DNA of 43,373 bases. It comes from Loktanella sp. UBA3435 (GTDB lineage Bacteria > Pseudomonadota > Alphaproteobacteria > Rhodobacterales > Rhodobacteraceae). The position numbers were made by a program, and so were the translations under genes. The stretch lies in the NCBI GenBank assembly GCA_002378665.1, contig DFSO01000094.1, positions 13,794 through 57,166 of the forward strand, written 5' to 3'. This document shows, piece after piece, positions 8,638-17,567 of the stretch (its first letter is position 1; the number at the start of each line of letters is the position of its first letter). The notes under the pieces are model-generated. The model was not told the DNA's origin and made no database searches. It saw only the letters and a program-made list of their open reading frames with translations.

Positions 8638-9235
8638 CCACAACAGGTCCCATCGCGTGAATTTGCACGGTCTCCTCAGCCACCGCATTTGACGGGCTGG
8701 TAAAGTGCATCGGGTGCATGGCTTGATCGATGATTGGCCATTTGAGCCCCGTTGCATCCACACGCGCATCCGCGAGCGGCATAAGAGAGACGCGGGTGCC
8801 GATGGATAGGTGCAATAGAATGCCTTGTGCTGGAACAATCGCAGAGGCGTCATCGGCGCTAAGCAGAATGACAGGCGTCTCAGGGTGCCGCCCCATGACG
8901 TGCAAAACCGCAAGGGTATGATCAAGCCTGCCGCCCGCAAAGCCGAGCGCGTAAATCAGTGGGGCGGAGATATTTGTGAGGGCTTTCTCAAAATCCACGG
9001 TGTCTTGTTCAGGGATGTGGTGCAGCAGGTTTGCAAATGCGGTGCGTGCGGCGTCACTAATACTGTCGAGATCACCAATAACAGCGGATGGTATAATGCC
9101 GTGAGCCAATAAATGATCAGCCCCGCCATCAACTCCGATGAAAGTTGCCACTTCCTTTTGCAGAATGTTAAACTCTTCTGGTCCAAGGTCAGCACCACCG
9201 ACCATAACAACTGGATCAATACTGTGAACAATCAA
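8579..9235 (-). CDS. Thiamine pyrophosphokinase (thiamine diphosphokinase)
   Basis: Transfers pyrophosphate from ATP to thiamine, giving thiamine diphosphate. The 218-residue product has the family motifs GVDGGADHLLAHGIIPSAVIGDLDS (ATP/Mg-binding core, about residues 33-58), the DFEKAL segment (about 81) and FAGGRLDHTLAVLHV (about 99). Length matches bacterial monofunctional enzymes. The C-terminal coding end overlaps the convergent DMT gene by 59 bases. The start ATG at 9233-9235 is the only convincing one before the conserved core. Confidence 0.88.
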   Translation of the reverse strand: MIVHSIDPVVMVGGADLGPEEFNILQKEVATFIGVDGGADHLLAHGIIPSAVIGDLDSISDAARTAFANLLHHIPEQDTVDFEKALTNISAPLIYALGFAGGRLDHTLAVLHVMGRHPETPVILLSADDASAIVPAQGILLHLSIGTRVSLMPLADARVDATGLKWPIIDQAMHPMHFTSPSNAVAEETVQIHAMGPVVVTVPRGQAQALAKAVSRAQ

Positions 9236-9384
9236 TCAAACGTCCCTTCATTACCTGCCAAATGAGAAACATTCCTCAAAAGCGCCTTGAAATAATACCT
9301 AGTTTAACCCGCCATCGTGCCGGATTGCGAACCAATTGGTGGTAAACACACTCTTACTGGGTTTGGAAGAAAGCGAGCAAAAAG

Positions 9385-11499
9385 ATGGTTGATCCGAGTA
9401 AGATTCTAACCGTTTCATACGGCACCTTCTCGTGCACACTTGAAGGTTTCGATGATTCCTTCGGCACGATGAAAGCAATTGCGGAGTATTTCCGCGATCT
9501 GGCAGCCGATGATCGGTATTTTGGAGCAGAGCCTCCGACCCCCGATGTCCACATGTTGGCAAAGATCGCCGAGCGTGAAATCACGCGACGTGTTGACGCC
9601 CGCACAACAGACGGTGGCATTGTGCTGCGCGCATCAGAGGCTGTTGCCCCAGCGATGCCGCCACAAGTAGAACGCCCTGATCCTGTGCTGGTGGCTGCCG
9701 CTGCTGTGGCGCCTCAGGTTGTTCCGACACCTAAGGACCACACATTAGACGATTTCCAGACAGCCCTATCAGACGCGACGGCGGATGATAGGGAGCCTGT
9801 TGCAGGGCCGGAGGTCGAGGATCATGTGTCCTCACCGCTCGTGGCCTCCGGTCAGGCAGCCTCCTCAAGGCTGACACCTGACGTTGTGGCACCTGCACTA
9901 ACAGAAGCCCCAGCGCATCCTGACGCGGAAAGTGTCGCAGCCAAACTCCAGCGCATCCGCGCCGTAGTTGGCAAAGCCGCACCAAAGGTTGAAGAGGTTG
10001 ATTTCGCTGAAGATTTGACGGAAGAAGCAGAGCCGCTTGTTGCTGAGTTGCCAGCCGAACTGGTTGCCGATGACGTTGATGACATCGATTTCGATCAGAT
10101 GGGCTTTGAGGATGAAGACGACTCCTTTGAGGTAGCTGAAGAGGCCCCCGCCGCCGACGAAGAAGACGACCACTCAGGCGTTGAAATCACAACCGATAAG
10201 ATTGCGGCCGCCCTTGCGATTGCTGATGGTGATGGTGATTATGTCGAAGATGACGATATCGACGAAATGTTGGCCGAACTGTCCCTAGGCGACGATCAAT
10301 TGGCGGAAGATATTGCCGATGCGAGCGAAGCATATGACGACGCGGACGATCAGGACGACGACAGCGCTGAAATGCTGAGTAATCTGCAAGCTAAAGTTGC
10401 GCAAGCAGCGAAGGTTGAGGTCAATGTCGAACCAGAAGCCAAGCCTGAAATTCGTGCACAGGTTGTTCGCATGCGCCGTGAAAAGGCGCAGCCCGAAGCC
10501 GAAGCTGTATCCGAATCGAAAGCCGACAAATTCGAGTTCACCTCTGAAGACGACACCTTTGACGATGCCGACTACGGCTTTGATGACGATGCGTTTGAGG
10601 ATGAATTCGAAGACGAGGCAGAAGAAGACGTAGCTAATCTTGCATCACTTGATGGCGTCGAAGAGTTTGACGACATCGAGGGCAACAACGACACGACCCT
10701 TCCCGAAGACGAAGAGGCCGCATTGTTGGACGAGTTGGCCGAAGTCGAGCGCGATTTTGCACCTGCTGCGCCGCAAAAATCCCGCAAACCTTTGCCTGCG
10801 ACAGATGACGCCACGATGTCGCATATCTTGGACCTGACAGATCAGGAGCTGAACGAGCCGGAAGGCAACCGTCGCCGCAATGCGATCGCCCAACTCAAAG
10901 CTGCAGTTGCAGCAACCGAGGCTGCGCGTCAACTTGGCGACAAAGGCGACAACGACCATGCTGCCGAAGACGCCTTCCGTGGTGACTTGAACGAGGCCGT
11001 ACGTCCGACCCGTCCGGCTGCTACCGAGGACGCGGCACGCCCTGCGCGCTCAAGCCGCCCTGAGGCACCTGCGACACGGACAGAGCGCCCACGCCCTGCC
11101 CCGTTGAAGCTGGTTGCGTCTCAGCGTGTTGATGCGGCAAAGGCCGCAGCGCCGGAAGCACCTGTGCAACCACGCCGCGTTGCTTCGGCAGCTCCTGAGG
11201 TGACACCGGCCACTGCCAGCAACTTTGCGGAATTTGCAGAGGAAATGGGTGCGTCTTCTTTGGCAGACCTTCTTGAGGCTGCGGCAGCTTACACGGCCTT
11301 TGTGGAAGGGTCCGAGGATTTCTCGCGCCCGCAAATCATGAAGAAAGTGCAGTCATCAACTGAGACAGAGATCAGCCGCGAAGATGGGCTGCGCTCTTTT
11401 GGGACGCTACTCCGTCAAGGGCGGATCAGCAAAGTGCGCAACGGTCGCTTCCAAGTCTCAGAAGAGACGCGGTTTCGCCCCGAAAGCAAAGTGGGTTAA
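9385..11499 (+). CDS. Large acidic protein of unknown function, conserved-looking ends
   Basis: A 704-residue cytoplasmic-looking protein without signal peptide or membrane segment. Three parts can be seen. The N-terminal block (about 1-75, starting MVDPSKILTVSYGTFSCTLE) looks folded. A central stretch (about 80-600) is rich in Asp, Glu, Ala and Pro, with long acidic runs, and is very probably disordered. A C-terminal block of about 85 residues (NFAEFAEEMGASSLADLLEA onward) ends in a basic segment, and its QGRISKVRNGRFQVS part looks like a small folded domain. I recognise the N-terminal block as a type seen in Rhodobacterales but know of no demonstrated function. The domain plan is reminiscent of scaffold proteins with an acidic linker, but that is only an analogy. 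It ends at its own intrinsic terminator, so it is probably monocistronic. Confidence 0.85.
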   Translation: MVDPSKILTVSYGTFSCTLEGFDDSFGTMKAIAEYFRDLAADDRYFGAEPPTPDVHMLAKIAEREITRRVDARTTDGGIVLRASEAVAPAMPPQVERPDPVLVAAAAVAPQVVPTPKDHTLDDFQTALSDATADDREPVAGPEVEDHVSSPLVASGQAASSRLTPDVVAPALTEAPAHPDAESVAAKLQRIRAVVGKAAPKVEEVDFAEDLTEEAEPLVAELPAELVADDVDDIDFDQMGFEDEDDSFEVAEEAPAADEEDDHSGVEITTDKIAAALAIADGDGDYVEDDDIDEMLAELSLGDDQLAEDIADASEAYDDADDQDDDSAEMLSNLQAKVAQAAKVEVNVEPEAKPEIRAQVVRMRREKAQPEAEAVSESKADKFEFTSEDDTFDDADYGFDDDAFEDEFEDEAEEDVANLASLDGVEEFDDIEGNNDTTLPEDEEAALLDELAEVERDFAPAAPQKSRKPLPATDDATMSHILDLTDQELNEPEGNRRRNAIAQLKAAVAATEAARQLGDKGDNDHAAEDAFRGDLNEAVRPTRPAATEDAARPARSSRPEAPATRTERPRPAPLKLVASQRVDAAKAAAPEAPVQPRRVASAAPEVTPATASNFAEFAEEMGASSLADLLEAAAAYTAFVEGSEDFSRPQIMKKVQSSTETEISREDGLRSFGTLLRQGRISKVRNGRFQVSEETRFRPESKVG

Positions 11500-11515
11500 G
11501 CCACAGTTATAAATG

Positions 11516-11546
11516 AAAAAAGGCGGGGTTGATCCCCGCCTTTTTT
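11516..11546 (+). terminator. Intrinsic terminator after the acidic-protein gene
   Basis: Perfect stem GGCGGGG / CCCCGCC (11522-11528 and 11534-11540) with loop TTGAT, preceded by six A and followed by six T. It is symmetrical, so it can also stop the minus-strand purA-DUF2842 transcript coming from the right. Confidence 0.92.
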
Positions 11547-11615
11547 GTATCTGATGCCGCGCGTTTGGCATGCCAAAGATGTCGCCTGTGACATGCAAGG
11601 CAACAGACCTTTGGA

Positions 11616-11846
11616 TTACTCTTCTTCGCGGGGCGCGTCTGGGTCAGGTTGGCCGATACCAAGAAACACTTTCTTGAACGGCAACACCCAAGCGATCCCT
11701 AAAATCACATAGATCGCAAATTCAATCACCAAAGGCGCCCGCCCTGCCACGCTCATCACCGCCACGGCGAAGATGATGTAAATCGGCAGGAACACCACCA
11801 AAAGCAGCAGCGCATAGCGCCGCTTTTGTTTATAGCTCAGCGCCAT
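11616..11846 (-). CDS. DUF2842-family small membrane protein
   Basis: A 76-residue protein with two membrane segments (about residues 12-33 and 41-58) and an acidic C-terminal tail ending PDAPREEE. Size, the YKQKRRYALLLLV opening and position after purA agree with the DUF2842 family of alphaproteobacteria, whose function is unknown. The ATG overlaps the purA stop (TGATG), so translation is coupled to adenylosuccinate synthetase. Confidence 0.85.
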   Translation of the reverse strand: MALSYKQKRRYALLLLVVFLPIYIIFAVAVMSVAGRAPLVIEFAIYVILGIAWVLPFKKVFLGIGQPDPDAPREEE

Positions 11847-13141
11847 CAGTCAGCAAACGGATCAGTGACGAGGATCGTATCTTCGCGCTCTGGCGAGGTC
11901 GACAATAATGCCACAGGGCAATCGATCAGCTCTTCGATGCGGCGCACGTATTTGATCGCCTGTGCCGGCAAATCAGCCCAAGAGCGCGCGCCCTCAGAGC
12001 TTTCGGACCAGCCTGGCATTTCTTCATAGATCGGTGTGCAGCGCGCTTGGGCATCCGCCGCGATGGGCAGATAGTCCAGCTTTTGACCGTCTAATTCGTA
12101 GCCAACGCAGATTTTCAGGGTATCGAACCCGTCCAAAACGTCCAACTTTGTTAACGAAATACCTGTCACGCCGGATGTGGCGCAAGTTTGGCGCACAAGG
12201 GCCGCGTCGAACCAACCACAGCGGCGCTTGCGCCCTGTGACAGTCCCGAATTCATGGCCGCGCTCGCCAAGGCGTTGGCCGTCTGCATCGTCAAGCTCGG
12301 TTGGGAACGGGCCTTCGCCGACGCGTGTTGTGTAGGCTTTTACGATTCCTAAAACGTAGTCGATGGCCGTAGGCCCCATGCCGACACCCGTGGCCGCTTG
12401 GCCCGCGATCACATTGGATGAGGTCACGAATGGATATGTCCCAAAGTCGATATCAAGAAGAGCGCCTTGTGCACCCTCAAACAAAATCCGCTCGCCCTTT
12501 TTCTTACGCTCGTTGAGCACTTGCCAGACGGGCGCCGCGTATTGCAGGATTTCTGGTGCGATTTCCAAGAGTTGTGCGATGAGCGCGTCACGGTCGATGG
12601 CCTCGATGCCGAGACCTTTGCGCAATGGGTTGTGGTGCTGGAGGGCACGATCAACGCGCGCCTCAAGGGTTTTGCGATCAGCAAGGTCAGCCACGCGCAC
12701 GGAACGGCGGCCGACTTTATCTTCATAGGCTGGCCCAATACCGCGGCCTGTGGTGCCGATTTTGGTCCCCTGCGAGGACGCCTCTTCGCGTGCACGGTCA
12801 AGCTCGCCGTGGATCGGCAAGATCAGCGGCGTATTTTCGGCAATCATCAAGGAGGCGGGCGAAATTTCGACGCCTTGGCTGCGAATGGCTGCAATTTCTT
12901 TGACGAGGTGCCAAGGGTCAAGAACAACACCGTTACCGATAACAGAGAGTTTGCCGCCGCGCACAACGCCAGAGGGCAGCGCGTTCAGCTTGTAAACCTT
13001 ACCATCAATCACGAGAGTATGACCCGCGTTATGCCCACCTTGGAAACGCGCGATCACATCTGCACGCTCAGAGAGCCAATCTACGATCTTGCCTTTACCT
13101 TCGTCACCCCATTGGGCGCCTACGACGACGACGTTTGCCAT
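11846..13141 (-). CDS. purA: Adenylosuccinate synthase
   Basis: Catalyses the first committed step from IMP to AMP: IMP + aspartate + GTP to adenylosuccinate. The 431-residue sequence carries the GTP-binding/catalytic start VVGAQWGDEGKGKIVDWL with catalytic Asp13, the FQGGHNAGHT block with catalytic His41, the GTTGRGIGPAYEDK block (about 128) and the C-terminal ARSWADLP region. Length is typical. The gene is divergent from the small membrane-protein pseudogene at 13283 across 141 bases that should hold both promoters. Confidence 0.97.
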   Translation of the reverse strand: MANVVVVGAQWGDEGKGKIVDWLSERADVIARFQGGHNAGHTLVIDGKVYKLNALPSGVVRGGKLSVIGNGVVLDPWHLVKEIAAIRSQGVEISPASLMIAENTPLILPIHGELDRAREEASSQGTKIGTTGRGIGPAYEDKVGRRSVRVADLADRKTLEARVDRALQHHNPLRKGLGIEAIDRDALIAQLLEIAPEILQYAAPVWQVLNERKKKGERILFEGAQGALLDIDFGTYPFVTSSNVIAGQAATGVGMGPTAIDYVLGIVKAYTTRVGEGPFPTELDDADGQRLGERGHEFGTVTGRKRRCGWFDAALVRQTCATSGVTGISLTKLDVLDGFDTLKICVGYELDGQKLDYLPIAADAQARCTPIYEEMPGWSESSEGARSWADLPAQAIKYVRRIEELIDCPVALLSTSPEREDTILVTDPFAD

Positions 13142-13282
13142 AACTTACGGTCCTTTCAGATTCCCTTGACCGCTATATCCCTGTGTGCCCCGCGGTGGAA
13201 CCGTAAAATGAGCCGACAAAGGACTGGACAGCGCCCCAAAGGAATTGCAATTGGGCCGAAACGAGCAAAACAAGGGTGATTT

Positions 13283-13678
13283 ATGGGTTTTCTGATACGC
13301 TGGTTATTCGCCTTTGTCCTTTTGGCTGCGACCTATAACCCCACCCAATGGAACTTTGTGCGCTGGGCAATGGCCAATTATACCGACATGTTATCTGTCA
13401 CAGTGCTCGTAGGGCTTGTACTTTTTGTAGGCTATATCATCTATTTGCGGGCCACTTTGCGCTCTATTGGCGTGTTTGGAATGATTTTGGTGATGGCAGT
13501 TGCGGGCACATTGATTTAGGTTTTGTTCGATCAAGGCTTCATCAGTCTGGAAAACCCGACGGTAAACACATGGCTTGGCATCGAGATTTTGTCGATTGTT
13601 TTGGCGATTGGGCTGTCATGGTCGATTGTCCGTCGCAAGCTATCTGGCCAAGCTGATGTTGATGATGTGGACGAGTGA
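13283..13678 (+). pseudogene. DUF6524-like membrane protein gene with in-frame stop
   Basis: The reading frame starts at ATG 13283 and would encode 131 residues with about four membrane segments, but codon 79 is TAG (13517-13519). Reading through it, the frame stays open to TGA at 13676-13678 and gives a plausible continuation (VLFDQGFISLENPTVNTW, then another hydrophobic segment and the basic end VRRKLSG). The upstream part ends AVAGTLI, so the natural residue at the stop is probably Trp (TGG to TAG). The family name is from recognition of the MGFLIRWLFAFVLLAATYNP opening and is moderately sure; function unknown. A 78-residue truncated product with about three membrane segments could still be made. 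Confidence 0.8.
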
Positions 13679-13755
13679 CGCTTTATACTTGCGAGCAGCG
13701 CTTCAAAAACATAGATACCCCCCGAACCAGATTTAACCGATAGGCCACCCACTCC

Positions 13756-14106
13756 ATGGAAAATGTAGTCCTCGTCATTCACCTGATCCTTGCACTTTCC
13801 CTGATTGGGATGGTGTTGATGCAGCGCTCTGAAGGCGGCGGTTTGGGTATGGGCGGCGGCGGCGGTGCAAATGGGAGCCGTGCAGCAGGCACAGCAATGG
13901 GCAAAGCCACTTGGATTTTGGCGATTGCGTTTATCGGAACATCCATCGCGTTGACGATTATTGCTGCTGAAAAATCAGCAGGTTCCTCGGTTGTGGACCG
14001 CATTACAGACTCGCCAGTGGCCGAAGCGCCGGCAACGCCTGATCTTGGCACCGACTTGTTGCCACCCGCAGATAGCGAAGCGCCACTGCTGCCAGCAAGC
14101 GAATAG
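13756..14106 (+). CDS. secG: Preprotein translocase subunit SecG
   Basis: Small subunit of the SecYEG protein-conducting channel of the inner membrane. The 116-residue protein has two membrane segments (about 2-21 and 52-72) separated by the Gly-rich SecG loop LMQRSEGGGLGMGGGGGANG. The C-terminal tail is an Ala/Pro-rich extension ending LLPASE, longer than in E. coli but normal for alphaproteobacteria. It precedes pyrG as in many Rhodobacterales. Confidence 0.93.
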   Translation: MENVVLVIHLILALSLIGMVLMQRSEGGGLGMGGGGGANGSRAAGTAMGKATWILAIAFIGTSIALTIIAAEKSAGSSVVDRITDSPVAEAPATPDLGTDLLPPADSEAPLLPASE

Positions 14107-14150
14107 TCTACTAATTCTGCCTAGTTAGCAGTTTTTACCTACATGATGTT

Positions 14151-14172
14151 GCGTCAGCGGTTGCGCTGACGC
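14151..14172. other. Stem-loop between secG and pyrG
   Basis: Perfect 9-base-pair hairpin, GCGTCAGCG and CGCTGACGC with a GTTG loop, 45 bases past the secG stop and about 100 bases before the pyrG start. No T run follows, so it is not a classical intrinsic terminator. It may be a secG transcript 3' end or a leader structure of pyrG. Pyrimidine-dependent control of pyrG is known in other bacteria by a different mechanism, and I see no sign of that mechanism here. Confidence 0.55.
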
Positions 14173-14275
14173 CCCGAATCCACTAGTAGATAAATCCCGT
14201 AGTGATGCGAATTTTGCAGTTCGGGTTTCCACATATTTTGACGTTTTGAACCACGCACACGGGGGCGCTTTCGCT

Positions 14276-15919
14276 ATGGCACGTTATATTTTCATTACTG
14301 GCGGCGTTGTCTCCTCTTTGGGCAAAGGGCTTGCTTCGGCGGCCTTGGGTGCCTTGTTGCAGGCGCGCGGATATACGGTCCGCTTGCGCAAACTCGACCC
14401 CTACCTCAACGTCGACCCAGGCACGATGTCACCGTTCGAGCATGGTGAGGTTTTTGTGACCGACGATGGTGCGGAAACCGATCTCGATCTGGGACACTAT
14501 GAGCGTTTCACAGGCGTTGCTGCGCGCAAGACCGATTCCATTTCATCAGGTCGCGTCTACTCCACAGTTCTGGATAAAGAACGCCGTGGCGATTATTTGG
14601 GCAAAACCATTCAGGTGATCCCGCATGTGACCAATGAGATCAAAGATTTCTTGAAGATTGGTAACGACGAAGTTGATTTCATGCTTTGCGAAATTGGCGG
14701 CACAGTGGGCGACATCGAAGGCCTGCCGTTCTTTGAAGCGATCCGTCAGTTTTCACACGACAAACCACGCGGCGAATGCATTTTCATGCACCTCACGCTG
14801 CTGCCCTATCTCGCTGCATCTGGCGAGCTCAAGACAAAGCCGACGCAACACTCGGTAAAAGAATTGCAGTCGATTGGGATTGCGCCAGATATTCTGGTCT
14901 GCCGCTCAGAGCATCCGATCCCTGATAAAGAGCGCGAGAAGATCGCCCTTTTCTGTAACGTTCGCAAGGAATCGGTGGTTGCCGCCTATGATCTCAAGTC
15001 GATCTATGAAGCGCCATTGGCCTATCATGCGCAGGGCTTGGATCAAGCGGTGCTGGATGCCTTTGGTATCTCTCCTGCCCCTGCCCCTAAGCTCGACATG
15101 TGGCACGATGTTTACGACCGCATTCACAACTACGATGGCGATGTGAAGGTCGCGATTGTGGGCAAATACACCCAGCTTGAAGATGCGTATAAATCCATCG
15201 CTGAGGCGCTGACACATGGCGGCATGGCGAACCGTGTGAAGGTCAAGATCGAGTGGGTTGATGCAGAACTCTTCGACCGCGAAGATGCAGCGCCTTATTT
15301 GGAAGGCTACCACGCGATCCTTGTTCCCGGCGGTTTTGGCGAGCGTGGCACCGAAGGGAAGATCAAAGCGGCACAGTTCGCGCGCGAAAAGAACATTCCC
15401 TACCTTGGTATTTGCCTAGGCATGCAGATGGCCGTGATTGAAGCCGCACGCAACGTGGCTGGCATTGCGACGGCGGGGTCTGAGGAATTTGACCACGAGA
15501 CCGGCAGCAAACGGTTTGAGCCAGTTGTTTACCACCTCAAAGAATGGGTGCAGGGCAACCATAAGGTCGCGCGCAAGACTGACGATGATAAAGGCGGCAC
15601 CATGCGTCTGGGCGCTTATAACGCGACCCTAACTGCGGGCTCAAAGGTGGCGGAGGTCTATGGGACGACTCAGATCGAAGAGCGTCACCGTCATCGCTAT
15701 GAGGTGGACACGAAGTACCGCGAACAGCTTGAGAAGGTTGGCCTGTGCTTCTCTGGCATGTCGCCTGATGGCAAGCTGCCAGAGATCGTCGAGTGGAAAG
15801 ATCACCCTTGGTTTATCGGCGTGCAGTATCACCCTGAGCTGAAGTCAAAGCCGTTTGCGCCGCATCCGTTGTTTGCGGATTTCGTGCGCGCGGCGGTTGA
15901 AAACTCGCGTCTGGTCTAA
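14276..15919 (+). CDS. pyrG: CTP synthase
   Basis: Makes CTP from UTP, ATP and glutamine. The start is set at the ATG before ARYIFITGGVVSSLGKG (547 residues, the usual length); a longer frame from 14246 adds ten unlike residues. The synthetase domain (about 1-265) has the SLGKGLASA P-loop and the LDPYLNVDPGTMSP block. The glutaminase domain (about 285-540) has the nucleophile in YLGICLGMQMAV (Cys380) and the His-Glu pair in VQYHPELKS. It is convergent with the MipA-like gene. Confidence 0.97.
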   Translation: MARYIFITGGVVSSLGKGLASAALGALLQARGYTVRLRKLDPYLNVDPGTMSPFEHGEVFVTDDGAETDLDLGHYERFTGVAARKTDSISSGRVYSTVLDKERRGDYLGKTIQVIPHVTNEIKDFLKIGNDEVDFMLCEIGGTVGDIEGLPFFEAIRQFSHDKPRGECIFMHLTLLPYLAASGELKTKPTQHSVKELQSIGIAPDILVCRSEHPIPDKEREKIALFCNVRKESVVAAYDLKSIYEAPLAYHAQGLDQAVLDAFGISPAPAPKLDMWHDVYDRIHNYDGDVKVAIVGKYTQLEDAYKSIAEALTHGGMANRVKVKIEWVDAELFDREDAAPYLEGYHAILVPGGFGERGTEGKIKAAQFAREKNIPYLGICLGMQMAVIEAARNVAGIATAGSEEFDHETGSKRFEPVVYHLKEWVQGNHKVARKTDDDKGGTMRLGAYNATLTAGSKVAEVYGTTQIEERHRHRYEVDTKYREQLEKVGLCFSGMSPDGKLPEIVEWKDHPWFIGVQYHPELKSKPFAPHPLFADFVRAAVENSRLV

Positions 15920-15929
15920 GTGAGAAGCG

Positions 15930-15952
15930 CGTGGAGCTTTAAAAGCTCCACG
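15930..15952. terminator. Shared hairpin between pyrG and the MipA-like gene
   Basis: Perfect inverted repeat CGTGGAGCTTT / AAAGCTCCACG around one central A. It lies 11 bases after the pyrG stop and includes the stop codon and last residues (SF) of the convergent MipA-like gene. Its T/A-rich centre is not followed by a T run on the plus strand. It probably works as a bidirectional 3'-end structure. Confidence 0.6.
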
Positions 15953-16649
15953 TGACCTTGCGTGTGACGACCAGGCTGACGCCAAATTGGTCGGTAGTTT
16001 GTGTGATCGGGCTGTTGGCTGCGTCATTCAAAAGCTGGTCATAGTTGACGGTACCAACAACGCCCCAGTTTTCGTCAAAGTTATAAGCTGCACTCGCCTG
16101 AATGCCGCGCGACAGGATACCGCCCTTAGCGCTGTACGCGCCCGCACTGAAATAAGTGGCAGCATAGTCATCATCACCAAAGAAAAGGCGCGGACCTACG
16201 CGCAATTCTGTGCTGTCTGTTGGCTGCAAGATGTAATCGCTGCCGATTTCCCCAACAAAGGATTCGTGGCCAATCACGCCGTAACGGCCAACAGCGTAAA
16301 CCAAAGCATTCTCAGTGGTGTATGTCAGGCCACCGCCAGCCTCGATAGACAAATCAACATCAGGTAAGCCCGCAAGCTCTGGATAAGCCGCAGCGGTACG
16401 CGCACTTACGATGCGGAAACTGCCAGTCATGCCAAGCCCGTAGCTGTCACTTCCCTGCCCAAAGGCCAATGAACCAACGCTCATGCTAGGGTTTGCGAAT
16501 ACCCCTGACACCACAGATTCGGTGGTGTCCGAGCCAAAGTAGGCCGGTCCAGACGCAGCACCCAATCCAAGATTGAACGACACGTAATTCCCGTCTTGTG
16601 CAGAAGCAGTTGTCGCGGCGAGTAAGAATGGCAGTGCTAGAAATCGCAT
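15939..16649 (-). CDS. MipA/OmpV-family outer membrane protein
   Basis: A 236-residue protein with a Sec signal peptide (MRFLALPFLLAATTASA, cleavage near residue 17) and alternating hydrophobic/polar stretches of an outer membrane beta-barrel. It ends in Phe (KVTWSF), the usual recognition signal for barrel assembly. The opening after cleavage (NLGLGAASGPAYFGSDTTES) and the AASAAYNFDENWGVVG-like repeats fit the MipA/OmpV family; specific role unknown. Monocistronic, convergent with pyrG, and its 3' end is built into a shared hairpin. Confidence 0.75.
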   Translation of the reverse strand: MRFLALPFLLAATTASAQDGNYVSFNLGLGAASGPAYFGSDTTESVVSGVFANPSMSVGSLAFGQGSDSYGLGMTGSFRIVSARTAAAYPELAGLPDVDLSIEAGGGLTYTTENALVYAVGRYGVIGHESFVGEIGSDYILQPTDSTELRVGPRLFFGDDDYAATYFSAGAYSAKGGILSRGIQASAAYNFDENWGVVGTVNYDQLLNDAANSPITQTTDQFGVSLVVTRKVTWSF

Positions 16650-16750
16650 TTTGGGTGGCCTCTGGCTAAATCGTTCACTACTGACTCTAGAGCATTACAC
16701 TGTGTAGACAACACCAAGCACATGACGAATGCGTTAATGAAAGTAGGCTG

Positions 16751-17533
16751 ATGCTATCTTATCAACATGGTTACCACGCAGGCAATTTGGCGGATGTGCA
16801 TAAGCACGGTCTTTTGGCTTGGATGCTGGAGTATTTGACCCGCAAAGATAAGCCGCTGTCTTACCTTGAGACCCATGCAGGCCGTGCGCTGTATGACTTG
16901 ACTGACGAGGCCGCGCTGAAAACAGGTGAGGCCGCGCGCGGGATTGCGATTGTCGAGAGCTGGTTCGCGAAAAATCACCCTTATTCTCGCGTTTTGGCCG
17001 CTGTCCGTGCCGAGGCTGGCCCCAACGCTTACCCCGGATCTCCGATGGTTGCCGCGCATTTGCTGCGCGATATCGACCAGATTGATGTGGCAGAGTTGCA
17101 TCCAGGTGAAATCGTGGAGTTGCGCGATGCGATGATCAACCATGCTGTCGGCTGTCACCATCTGGACGGCTGGCAAATGGCAATGTCGCGCTGCCCGCCT
17201 GATCCACGTCGCGGTATGTTGCTGGTTGATCCATCGTTCGAGATTAAGTCCGACTATGAGGACATCCCTGATTTCTTTCGCAAAATTCACCGCAAATGGC
17301 CTGTTGGCATTTTGGCGCTGTGGTATCCTATTCTTGTGGACGAGCGGCACAAGCCGATGACACGCGCGTTGCTGGACGCCATTCCTGATGCGACGTTGCA
17401 CGAGGTGCGATTTCCCCCTGCCCGTCAGGGTCACGGCATGGTTGGCTCTGGCATGTTTGTGGTGAACGCGCCTTATGGGTTTGATATTGAGGCGGGCCGC
17501 CTGTCGGCAAAGTTCAAAACACTCAAAGCGTGA
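16751..17533 (+). CDS. rlmJ: 23S rRNA (adenine-N6)-methyltransferase RlmJ
   Basis: In E. coli RlmJ methylates A2030 of 23S rRNA using S-adenosylmethionine. The 260-residue product has the family opening YQHGYHAGNLADVHKH (about residues 4-19), the SAM-site segment SYLETHAGRALYDL, the YPGSP block (about 95) and the catalytic motif LLVDPSFE (about 158). Family members usually read DPPY/DPPF; the second Pro is Ser here, a mild substitution. Length is close to the E. coli enzyme. The TerB-like gene begins 34 bases downstream. Confidence 0.88.
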   Translation: MLSYQHGYHAGNLADVHKHGLLAWMLEYLTRKDKPLSYLETHAGRALYDLTDEAALKTGEAARGIAIVESWFAKNHPYSRVLAAVRAEAGPNAYPGSPMVAAHLLRDIDQIDVAELHPGEIVELRDAMINHAVGCHHLDGWQMAMSRCPPDPRRGMLLVDPSFEIKSDYEDIPDFFRKIHRKWPVGILALWYPILVDERHKPMTRALLDAIPDATLHEVRFPPARQGHGMVGSGMFVVNAPYGFDIEAGRLSAKFKTLKA

Positions 17534-17567
17534 GTTAGGGGTTTTCGCGCAGCCTTTGAACGCCTAT

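Noticed and set aside
10090..10740. Acidic low-complexity repeats considered as a calcium-binding repeat array.
   Set aside because: The Asp/Glu runs have no regular period and no GGxGxD or EF-hand pattern.
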